Below are positions 13,626 through 21,993 of a DNA stretch of 34,271 bases, piece after piece. The position numbers were made by a program, and so were the translations under genes. The notes under the pieces were generated by a model. The model was given only the letters and a program-made list of their open reading frames with translations, did no database searches and was not told where the DNA came from. The stretch comes from Deltaproteobacteria bacterium (GTDB lineage: Bacteria; Bdellovibrionota_B; Oligoflexia; Oligoflexales; Bog-1112): positions 1-34,271 of the forward strand of contig PLEQ01000232.1 of NCBI GenBank assembly GCA_003136475.1. The letters are read 5' to 3'. Numbering within the stretch: position 1 is the first letter of the stretch; every line of letters begins with the position of its first letter.

Positions 13626-15566
13626 TTAAGGACCGTAAATATAAGAAATTTCATTAGCGCTAGGTGACGGACTTTGCCATCCGCCTAAACCTATATCATT
13701 AGGATAAAGTATTGTAAAAATTACGGTAACGCCAGCCGCCACGATATCATCAATAAGACCTTGGGCCCACACTCTTCCCGAAGCAGTATCCGTCAAGTAT
13801 GGTTGGTAATAAGACCCATTCGTTGGCAATACGATAGGACTGTTTTGGGTTACTAATAGGACAGATTCTCCAATTGGATGATCTTGTTGTATGAAATATG
13901 CTGGAGAAATAAGAATTGTTCCAGAACTTGGTACCGCAATATATGGAATTGGACCTTCCTGATTTTGAGTTCCGTAACCAAGTACGATAAACCCGGACTC
14001 ATTGGGAAAACCATTTGAGCTAGCTACCGTAATTACCCTGCTAGTTTCTCCATTAACTTCTTCTGTCAAAGTAGTGCTTGTTCCACCGACAACGAATCCC
14101 TGTTGAGTGTCAAAAATATAGGGTCCTAATGTAGTAGGTAAGCTTGGGCCAGCGTCGGTTTCTGTGGATACCGTAACGTTTTCTAAAATAAGTACATTGT
14201 CTACAGTAGACAAAGTCAGCAGTGGATATGCTGCAGCTATAGCGGCCATAGCTTTAGTGGCCACAGTTGCAGCAGAATCGCTACTATTTATAGTTACTTC
14301 AATGCCGGTAAACCCCGCAGGAGCTGGATTCGTATTGCTGCCACCAAAGACATTCAACCAAACATAAAATAAGTAGGAAGTTCCAAGATCATCCATTATA
14401 AAATATGCAGCTTGTCCTGTGGAAGAATACGTACTTCCTTCCGAAAATACGAATTGTGCTACTGGATATTCCGTAACTCCGTGCAAATGTGCAGACCCTA
14501 TTCTAGAACGTTTGATAACTTGGGTAACGGCAGGCATGAATATCTGGAGTATATTTTTTTGAGTTTGATATACTGCAGCATAATATTGTTTACTTAATAT
14601 GGTTTCCCTAATCGGTACATAAAATAATATTGCAGAATCTGTTCCTTGAACCACAATTCCTGGGCTTCCGGTAGGATTATTTATTTCAAAATAGGCAATT
14701 CCAACTGCACCATCTTGTGCTGATACTACCGTAAAAGTGCCTTGATTTGGGGAAGACGTAAATCCTCCTCCATAAATATTTACATATTGCATTGGCTGAA
14801 CATCGCCAATTCCAGGATTCGCCCCACCAGTCCAAGTAAACCTTAAATTACCTCCAGGTTGAAGAGAAATGGTCCATTGAGTAGAAAAGTTACCAGAAGA
14901 CGGTACGGTAGAAGGGAATAGAAAAACGTTCTGGGATCTACCGCCCAAAACTGTTACTGAAGAAGATGCTCCAATAGTACTAGAAAGTAACTGCACATAA
15001 TTTCCATTACCATCATTATTAACTATGGCACTCCCAGAAACACCTAGATTACTTAAACCGATAGAAATAGCGTTGGCAACTTCTTGGGCAGTAGCTGCAG
15101 CTATTGAAGTAAATTGGGATGAAGTAAAAGTGATAGTACTAGTATTTGCGCCATCAAAATTGACGATTAGGGTATCTCCATTTTGGAGAGCATATGGCTC
15201 AAAAGTTTGAGCATTGCTGGTAGCCTTGCAAAACTCATCACCAAAAACCGCATCTAAAATATTGTTGATTAAATCCCTTACCTGTTTACGATTTTTAACC
15301 TGTATTCCTATCGTGCGAAATACGTCATCCGACAAACCAATTCTAGGGTCTCTGGTAATGCCATAATCTGCCAAAAGCAGATCTAAGTAATTTCCTTGAG
15401 CTGTAGTGATATAAAGGCTGTCATTAACCGCTTGGATAGAATTCACCAAATAGGATGAGGATGTGGCAAGAGCGTCTAGAACAGCGTCCACATTCTTACC
15501 TTTAAGATAGGGATTAAGATAGCTTCTAAGTCTAATATATTCTTGCTCTTCAGTTGTTACAGCCAT
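13626..15566 (-). CDS. Baseplate wedge protein with J/I-like N-terminus
   Basis: 646 residues. The N-terminal roughly 110 residues (EYIRLRSYLNPYLKGKNVDAVLDAL, then TAQGNYLDLLLADYGITRDPRIG) have the 'G-x-YLDLL-x-x-YGI-x-R' signature shared by the N-termini of baseplate J-like wedge proteins. Then come inserted beta modules. NGDTLIVNFDG to VTVLGGRSQ (about 130-215) is one type. A WTGG/NQGTF module and a YVWLNVFGGSNT...GIEVTINSSDSAATVA module (about 385-490) also occur in the 2110-residue neighbour. A QEGPIPYIAV...IGESVLL segment is also shared with that protein. The C-terminus (VWAQGLIDDIVAAGVTVIFTILYP) resembles the J-family end. It starts one base after the J stop. Inferred role: second copy-type wedge subunit, in the gpI/gp7 position of P2/T4. 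Confidence 0.75.
   Translation of the reverse strand: MAVTTEEQEYIRLRSYLNPYLKGKNVDAVLDALATSSSYLVNSIQAVNDSLYITTAQGNYLDLLLADYGITRDPRIGLSDDVFRTIGIQVKNRKQVRDLINNILDAVFGDEFCKATSNAQTFEPYALQNGDTLIVNFDGANTSTITFTSSQFTSIAAATAQEVANAISIGLSNLGVSGSAIVNNDGNGNYVQLLSSTIGASSSVTVLGGRSQNVFLFPSTVPSSGNFSTQWTISLQPGGNLRFTWTGGANPGIGDVQPMQYVNIYGGGFTSSPNQGTFTVVSAQDGAVGIAYFEINNPTGSPGIVVQGTDSAILFYVPIRETILSKQYYAAVYQTQKNILQIFMPAVTQVIKRSRIGSAHLHGVTEYPVAQFVFSEGSTYSSTGQAAYFIMDDLGTSYLFYVWLNVFGGSNTNPAPAGFTGIEVTINSSDSAATVATKAMAAIAAAYPLLTLSTVDNVLILENVTVSTETDAGPSLPTTLGPYIFDTQQGFVVGGTSTTLTEEVNGETSRVITVASSNGFPNESGFIVLGYGTQNQEGPIPYIAVPSSGTILISPAYFIQQDHPIGESVLLVTQNSPIVLPTNGSYYQPYLTDTASGRVWAQGLIDDIVAAGVTVIFTILYPNDIGLGGWQSPSPSANEISYIYGP
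14275..14300. repeat. 26-base exact repeat (copy 1) in the shared wedge module
   Basis: Identical to 16640-16665. It encodes part of the VTINSSDSAATVA stretch (around residues 423-431) of the 646-residue wedge protein. The flanks are also similar for about 80 bases, which points to recent module duplication or gene conversion. Confidence 0.85.
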
Positions 15567-15567
15567 G

Positions 15568-18500
15568 TTAAGAGCCTATCAATGAAACAGAAATATCTGT
15601 AGCGGGATTTACTATGAAAGCTTTTTCACCAGTTACTAACACGATTTCATCGTTTGTAACAGAATAAGTAGGGCTTGTAATGACCACACTAGTTATACCA
15701 GGAATTAACCTTACTGTTTCTACTATGCTGCTAAGATCCAAACTTTGACCTAGAGGGTTAGCTTGAACCAGAGCATACACTGAACTTTGAATCTGAGAAG
15801 TAATTTGGGCAAATGAAACGCCAATCGCTGTCCTAATAGCCAATGCAATCTGGATTCTCTTTAGTAATGGCTCTCTGATAAAGATGTCTGTTCCGGCAGC
15901 ATTCACACCAGGATAGGTAACAGGATCTCTTGGATCCCCATATATTACTCTATTAGCCTGTCCAATCAACCCAGTATCGTAATTATAGCTGTCTATGCCA
16001 TTCACAATAGTGGTTGGAAAATTCAACTTTCCTAGAGAGGTCATTGCCACTCCTGCTGACAAATCTATTTTGTCATATTGAGCAGAAGTATTGAATACTA
16101 TATTGTTAAAATTTGCAGTTCCGGATTGTAGGGAAACATATGACACCTGTTTATATCCAGTATATGCCTTACCTTCTTGTACAGATAACGATACGGAATT
16201 GCCGTCCAGATTAGTATTAAATTGAGTAGAAATAACACCAGCAATCACTATTGTCGTAGGGCTTAATACTTGTAGAATATTGTATGTTCCAGCGTTTCCG
16301 GCTCCCAAAACCGTTCCATTAACTAACAACTTGTCTCCTGGAACTGTAGCTTCATATGTGAAGAACTGTATTTGTGGTCGATCTATTGAAAAAGTGACCG
16401 ATGAAATTCCTGATTGTGTTACGGCTGAAGGATTTATCACGCTCAAGAAAGGTCTTTGTCCCGATTGTGTAACAATGAAACTAAAAGCAGCAGGCATTGA
16501 AACATCTACTGGAATGTTGGTTTGGGCCGCAACCGTGGCAGTAACCGTTACTATATTGGTAAGGGCTACATAAGATGCCGTCATGGCCGTCAAATGTCCA
16601 TTAATAGCAGCATATGTTGCAGAAGCAACTGTAGCAGCGGAATCGCTACTATTTATAGTTACTTCGATACCAGTAAATCCTATTGGTGCTGGATCCGTAT
16701 TGCTTCCGCCTAATACGTTGTACCAAATATAGTATTGGTTTGCATTCCCGCCATTGTAAATCTCAAAATATTCTCCAGGACCCGTTGAAGTAAAGGTAGC
16801 TCCTGAAGGTAGGATTAATTGAACAACTTGTTGCTGTGATGGTCCAGAGTTTACCACCATGAAATTGCCTACATTGCCACCAGTAAAGCCGGATCCGAAT
16901 GTAACGATATCTCCTGGAAGAGCTACGCCAAGAGAAGGTGGGGTTCCTGTTCCTGTCCAACTTAATGTTTCAGTCCCACCAGATGTGGTTACATTGAAAA
17001 CGGTAGAAGAATCGTATCCAGTAGAAATGATGTTTGCAATACAAGTTACTTCTTCTTCAACAACATTTGTGTTTTCGTACCAAACGCTATTATTAAACAT
17101 ACGAATAACTCTATATGTTCCCTGATTAAGAGGAGAGAATGGGGAAGATAGGATTAAAGTATCTCCCTCAGATACTGAAATAGTAGAGTTAAATTCACCA
17201 GCAGTAATTGCTGTTCCGGTCTCAGTAGTCGCATTTGAATTTGATACGAAAAATGACAGTCCGTTTGTTCCAATACCTTCTATAAAAAAAGCACCATTAT
17301 TCCCTGGATTGGTCATACCAGAAATGTGTATGAGGTCCCCTATGGAAAGATCGGCAAAATTTGTATTTCCAGAAGCAACAGTATAAGTAGCCGTGGTGTT
17401 GGCCACAGTGACATTTACGGTCCATCCGCCAGAATCGTTTAGATTAGCGACCGTGCTAAAATTTGGAGATGTCCCAACACCATTCCAACTTAAGCAAGCT
17501 AGAGAGCCCTGCTTCTCTATTCTGAATGTATCTCCTTCTACCCTTACAAAATTCTTAGGACTTCCAAAATAAAGTTCCCCAGATTCTTGATTTAGCAAGG
17601 TTACTGTAGATTTTCCAGAAGACGGCGTATTGCTTAATACGGTCACGCTTGTATTGGCGCTTATGCCAGTATCTTTATTTTGAGAAGTTTCTGCTTGTAG
17701 TCTAAACCATTGATCGCTAGCAACTGCTTGACTGGCTACACTATTAGCAGAAACGATCATCTCGTTATTACCGAGTAATTCTCCGGAAGTCAATATCGGA
17801 ACAACGTACTCGTTTCCACTACCGCCAATTATTTGGATAGATCCTATCGATCCAATAGTATTGGTGGCCAATTGAAGTTTGGTACCGCGTTCCACAACTT
17901 CTACGGTTCCGACCGTAGTAAATCCGGTAACAGCTAAAATATTCCAAAAATCTTTAACCTGATCTATAGTAGTTGGAATAAGCATTACGGTTTCTCCACT
18001 TGTGAAGAAACTGTATCCCGGTGCGCTAGGGTATGTTAGAGAATTTTTAAGAGTAAATTGGGGACTTCCGCTAACATTCGAACTGAAAATCCAATTAATG
18101 CCGTCCAATAAATAATATGATGTTATAGTAAAATTACTATTTTCGTAAGTACTAAGAACGATAGTTCCGGATCCATCTCCATTAACTATGGCAGACGTTA
18201 TATATTTATTCAAATTTGCATTGACATACGTATTTACTGCTGAAGCCGTTGTTGGCGTAGCAGTATAAAACTGAATGCCAGTAGGAACTGTGGTGACAAC
18301 ATTTGATTGAGCAACAGCGGTTCCAGTTGGTACTTGTACACTAAAGGAGGTAGCCGTAGGAGTAAATCCTACGGCGGTTGACACCCTAAAGGTTCCGGTA
18401 TTGGCTATATTGAATCCAGTAGATGGGGCTATAGTAACATATGAACCACCAGATACGGAGCCTAGTCCTGGAGCTACGCCTGTACCATTGTAAGTATATG

Positions 18501-21500
18501 TTACTTGATCGACGCCCGCTACAGGAGTATTCGATGTAATTGTTACGTTCCATTGCGTGCTAGAAGTAATGGTCGTAGAAATTGGATTTCCAGAAATCAA
18601 GCTTATCTTGATACTAACATTATTGTTGGGAGTTACGGTTACAACTGAATTGATTGGTTGATTGGCAGAAGTAGGATACGTGTACGATACATTGATAAAC
18701 TCCCCACTTCGACCAAACGGAGTTGATCTATAAAGCAACGATGTATTAGAAGCTGCACTACTAACCACATACTTTGCTTGCATCAATACTTTATAATTTG
18801 CAAAAAAATCTGTGGGCGTAGAAAAATTGGCAGAAAAACTGGCTGTAGTTCCAGCAGCAGTATCGTAAGCGTTGAAACTAAAATTATTGGCTGGATATGT
18901 ACTATTCACTAATGCAGCTCTAAATAGAGGCATTGTATATGTCTCACCAACTGTATTGTTATCCACGATAGCGACTAGAGTATCATTGTATCCAAAATCT
19001 AGCGGATTTGCCACGTAAAAACGATCGTTGACCCTTAATCTCCTGACATCTGGATAAACTGGTAAAATATTAACAGTATTACCACCAGAAATAGCGGACA
19101 TTTGTACAGTTTCTTTAGAAGGCTGCTCATCGTCCAAGAGAGTTCCTGGAACAACGCCGTACGGATTTAAAAACTGTATTAATTCATTTGGATCAAAACC
19201 GGAAATGGTTTGAGTAGAATTAAAAGTGGTCAAAAAAGAATCTGGTGGTTCAGCAAATGAGTCCGAACTGATGGTAGAATGGAAGAATAGGGGAAGTTCT
19301 GCCTGAGAAGCTTGTGTTTCATAATTGGCTATCAAAGCTGGCTGACTAGAACTATTGGTTCCACCAACAAATCCTATGAGCGCTCCCTGTGAATCTGCAG
19401 TAACTACAGTAATTTGACCTGTGGTGGCTTCCGTATTAGTAACTACAGTGATGTTGGTATCATCAAAAACAGCAAAAGTTAGCTCATCTGTTTGAGACTG
19501 TAACTCATCTGCGATTACATTGAGAGTGCTAGTTCCCGACAATACTTCGAATTTTTGTGGTACATTAGGAGTTCTTACAACGACGAACCCCTGAATAAAA
19601 GCAGCATTTACCACGGGCGTTACGGCAGCGGCTTCGGCTGCAGTGACCTTTACACTCAAGGTAGAACCAGTTTGGGCATACACCCTGCCTTCTAGTCTAT
19701 CCGTAGAAGGAATCTCTGTAGACCAAACAATGACATAGTCTCCAGGGATAACATTTGAAAATGAAGATGAGGAATTGCTGGTATAGGTAACAATATTTCC
19801 AGATACTGAAACTGTAAGTGTTGATCCACCAACAATAGTTGGTATAATTATCGCATCGGTGTCAATAGATATCCAAATATACGCATTCGATGTTAGTGTA
19901 ACAGATCCAGAAGACACAGTTCCAGCCTTAATATTTGCTTGAGTAATAAGGGTGCCAGCAGATAGTGAGTCGCCGGCCTTGAGAGCTGTAGCCAATTGAA
20001 TCTGCGCCGTGTTTCTATCCAAAATATATTCGGAAGCAGCACCCGTAGAGCTTAAGTCTGTATTGCTAATAAAACCTTTTGCAATGAGAGAAGTTGGATT
20101 ACCCACGGTATTGACTACTGTTACTTGGGCTCTGTCTATGGCTCCTAAATTGGAAGTCAATTCAATAGTAGATCCAACAATAGAAGCTGTAATTCCAGTA
20201 ACGACATTGTTTAAAACATTAACCCATGATTGAAGACTGTTCGAAGATGATAGGGTTGTGTATGTGCCTTCGGCAATAAAATCCGCATCTGTGAGAGTGT
20301 AAGTAATTGGAGAAGTACCGTCTACCGATAAACTGAGAGTTTCTCCGGAAGCTATTGTGGGAGACCATAAGCTTTGAGGTTGTGTAAATATAGATGCGGT
20401 AGTTCCATCTTCTATTAAGAACACGCCATTTTTATAAAGTCTTAGAGTTTCGGCTTTCTGTGATGGAAATTGCAAAATGGTATTTGCATCTACAACCAGC
20501 GAGCTGGCAGGCGTAGTGATTTGAATAACATTGGTTACTTCGTCTTCAGGACGAATAACCACAAATGTTCCACCACCTGCAGTTACAGCTTCATAATTTA
20601 ATGAAGTGTCTCCATTTAAACTTGCACAAACTTCATATGCAGTGGCAGATCCCGGATTTTGGAAATCCGATGCTTGAAATTCGTGCTCATAAGTTATATC
20701 GCCAACAATAACCGCTAGGAATTCGCCACCCTTTAAATTAAAAGGTTCTGCTTGAACAGTTTGGAGTAAGGCCTTAGTGACTGAAGTCTGTGTTCCACCA
20801 GTTTGGAGCTGAAAAAACTTTTCTCCACCCAAAGCTGAATTTACTATAGTTTCAATTGGTACGCCCTGATGTGTGGCTTCATAACCAGCGCCATTATCAA
20901 CATATACAATAGTATTGGCAGAAGAATTTAAGATATCGGTACTTACGATGGTATCTGAACTATTAGGACTCTGTACGCCCTGCAAAGAAGACTCAATGGC
21001 AGTAACGGTTCCAAGTCCAGTAGAGGCTAGTTTATTTTTAACCCTAATACGAAGTTGATTGTCTGTTTCCGTATCTGAACCAGTAGTCAAAGCTAATGGA
21101 TTAATAACGGAAGAGTTTGGTAGCCCTGGAGGATTACCAGAAAATTGTGATATGGCTCCTGCTGGAACATTTCCAGATGCACCGGGTAGTTGAGCAGTGA
21201 TGGGGATATTAGATACCGTGGTTTCTCCATCTAAAATTACACCCTGTTGAGTAACAGAATATTGTACCGTGGCTGTAGTGCCAATTCCTGGGGAGATGAC
21301 GATCGTGTTGACTGGAATAGTTCGTACTCCACCCTGAGATAGAATTACCGATTCGCCAATATTATGATATTTTGTAGTGGGCGAAGAAAGATTTATGGCG
21401 TAATAAGATCCAACAGGAGTAATGGATGAGTATGGTAGTGGGCCTTCTACGTTTACCGTCCCTCTTCCGATATAGATCGCTCCAGAAGATGGGAAGTTAG

Positions 21501-21900
21501 ACGCATTACTAACATAAATAGTAGTTGATCCGGCAATTGGTGGATTTACGCCTGCATAGATAACGGTAAATATTTTCTGAAAAGAAAGATCGGTCACAGT
21601 AACAAAACCGGTAGCAACTTTGGCTCCCAAAGGAGTAACACCGTCTTGAATGGCTAAATTTTGGAGAGCCGGTCCAGTTGCGCGATCAAGAGAGTAATCA
21701 CGAAGAATCTGAAAAATATCCCCAGAAGATCTGGCCACCATAAGGGCCACGAGCTGAAAGAAGGCAACGTTGGGCGCACCAACATTAAGATCGTCCACAC
21801 CTATTGATGCCGCATAGCTAGAAAGAGCCTGACCTAGTAGCTGTTGGTAGGAAAGTGGCTGTGGTAAACTGCTGCTAGGGGGAGTCGGGGAAGTTGCCAT
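15568..21900 (-). CDS. Giant baseplate J-like wedge protein (gp6/gpJ-like)
   Basis: 2110 residues. The N-terminus has family features: LSYQQLLGQALSSYAASIGVDDLNVG, then GDIFQILRDYSLDRATGPALQNLAIQDGV, the core ITAQLPGASGNVPAGAI, and TGSDTETDNQLRIRVKNKL, the hallmark of baseplate J. The C-terminal roughly 130 residues (REPLLKRIQIALAIRT to LDLSSIVETVRLIPGITSVVI) complete the J fold. About 1,500 residues of beta modules are inserted between. They include G-x-TLxLxVDG repeats, 'PGDIV...N-x-GTF' repeats and the VTINSSDSAATVA module near 1745. P2 gpJ is about 300 residues and T4 gp6 about 660, so this is unusually large. The CAATCTTAT box lies 23 bases before the ATG. AGGAG is 14 bases upstream, rather far. 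Inferred role: forming the baseplate wedge ring, with inserts decorating the outside. Confidence 0.92.
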   Translation of the reverse strand: MATSPTPPSSSLPQPLSYQQLLGQALSSYAASIGVDDLNVGAPNVAFFQLVALMVARSSGDIFQILRDYSLDRATGPALQNLAIQDGVTPLGAKVATGFVTVTDLSFQKIFTVIYAGVNPPIAGSTTIYVSNASNFPSSGAIYIGRGTVNVEGPLPYSSITPVGSYYAINLSSPTTKYHNIGESVILSQGGVRTIPVNTIVISPGIGTTATVQYSVTQQGVILDGETTVSNIPITAQLPGASGNVPAGAISQFSGNPPGLPNSSVINPLALTTGSDTETDNQLRIRVKNKLASTGLGTVTAIESSLQGVQSPNSSDTIVSTDILNSSANTIVYVDNGAGYEATHQGVPIETIVNSALGGEKFFQLQTGGTQTSVTKALLQTVQAEPFNLKGGEFLAVIVGDITYEHEFQASDFQNPGSATAYEVCASLNGDTSLNYEAVTAGGGTFVVIRPEDEVTNVIQITTPASSLVVDANTILQFPSQKAETLRLYKNGVFLIEDGTTASIFTQPQSLWSPTIASGETLSLSVDGTSPITYTLTDADFIAEGTYTTLSSSNSLQSWVNVLNNVVTGITASIVGSTIELTSNLGAIDRAQVTVVNTVGNPTSLIAKGFISNTDLSSTGAASEYILDRNTAQIQLATALKAGDSLSAGTLITQANIKAGTVSSGSVTLTSNAYIWISIDTDAIIIPTIVGGSTLTVSVSGNIVTYTSNSSSSFSNVIPGDYVIVWSTEIPSTDRLEGRVYAQTGSTLSVKVTAAEAAAVTPVVNAAFIQGFVVVRTPNVPQKFEVLSGTSTLNVIADELQSQTDELTFAVFDDTNITVVTNTEATTGQITVVTADSQGALIGFVGGTNSSSQPALIANYETQASQAELPLFFHSTISSDSFAEPPDSFLTTFNSTQTISGFDPNELIQFLNPYGVVPGTLLDDEQPSKETVQMSAISGGNTVNILPVYPDVRRLRVNDRFYVANPLDFGYNDTLVAIVDNNTVGETYTMPLFRAALVNSTYPANNFSFNAYDTAAGTTASFSANFSTPTDFFANYKVLMQAKYVVSSAASNTSLLYRSTPFGRSGEFINVSYTYPTSANQPINSVVTVTPNNNVSIKISLISGNPISTTITSSTQWNVTITSNTPVAGVDQVTYTYNGTGVAPGLGSVSGGSYVTIAPSTGFNIANTGTFRVSTAVGFTPTATSFSVQVPTGTAVAQSNVVTTVPTGIQFYTATPTTASAVNTYVNANLNKYITSAIVNGDGSGTIVLSTYENSNFTITSYYLLDGINWIFSSNVSGSPQFTLKNSLTYPSAPGYSFFTSGETVMLIPTTIDQVKDFWNILAVTGFTTVGTVEVVERGTKLQLATNTIGSIGSIQIIGGSGNEYVVPILTSGELLGNNEMIVSANSVASQAVASDQWFRLQAETSQNKDTGISANTSVTVLSNTPSSGKSTVTLLNQESGELYFGSPKNFVRVEGDTFRIEKQGSLACLSWNGVGTSPNFSTVANLNDSGGWTVNVTVANTTATYTVASGNTNFADLSIGDLIHISGMTNPGNNGAFFIEGIGTNGLSFFVSNSNATTETGTAITAGEFNSTISVSEGDTLILSSPFSPLNQGTYRVIRMFNNSVWYENTNVVEEEVTCIANIISTGYDSSTVFNVTTSGGTETLSWTGTGTPPSLGVALPGDIVTFGSGFTGGNVGNFMVVNSGPSQQQVVQLILPSGATFTSTGPGEYFEIYNGGNANQYYIWYNVLGGSNTDPAPIGFTGIEVTINSSDSAATVASATYAAINGHLTAMTASYVALTNIVTVTATVAAQTNIPVDVSMPAAFSFIVTQSGQRPFLSVINPSAVTQSGISSVTFSIDRPQIQFFTYEATVPGDKLLVNGTVLGAGNAGTYNILQVLSPTTIVIAGVISTQFNTNLDGNSVSLSVQEGKAYTGYKQVSYVSLQSGTANFNNIVFNTSAQYDKIDLSAGVAMTSLGKLNFPTTIVNGIDSYNYDTGLIGQANRVIYGDPRDPVTYPGVNAAGTDIFIREPLLKRIQIALAIRTAIGVSFAQITSQIQSSVYALVQANPLGQSLDLSSIVETVRLIPGITSVVITSPTYSVTNDEIVLVTGEKAFIVNPATDISVSLIGS
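16640..16665. repeat. 26-base exact repeat (copy 2) in the shared wedge module
   Basis: Identical to 14275-14300. It lies in the 2110-residue J-like gene near residue 1745. Confidence 0.85.
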
Positions 21901-21921
21901 ACTTTATATTAAATCTCCTAC

Positions 21922-21952
21922 AAATAAGATTGTGGGTTGCCAAATCTTATTT
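21922..21952. repeat. 10-base inverted repeat containing the CAATCTTAT box
   Basis: AAATAAGATT (21922-21931) and AATCTTATTT (21943-21952) are perfect inverted copies around an 11-base loop. The left arm includes most of the box at 21924. The stem is A/T-rich with no T-tract in the direction of transcription (minus), so an operator-like dyad is more likely than a terminator. Confidence 0.55.
21924..21932 (-). promoter_or_regulatory. CAATCTTAT box upstream of the J-like gene
   Basis: Minus-strand exact copy in the 93-base gap between the gp25-like and J-like genes, 23 bases before the ATG at 21900 and directly followed by TTGTAGGAG. Confidence 0.6.
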
Positions 21953-21993
21953 TTCTAGGTTTTTGTGTACCATAATTGTTATATATCACAGGC

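Noticed and set aside
21922..21952. Intrinsic terminator after the gp25-like gene
   Set aside because: The stem is A/T-only at its ends and no T-tract follows on the minus strand. The T-run lies on the plus side, where no gene ends.
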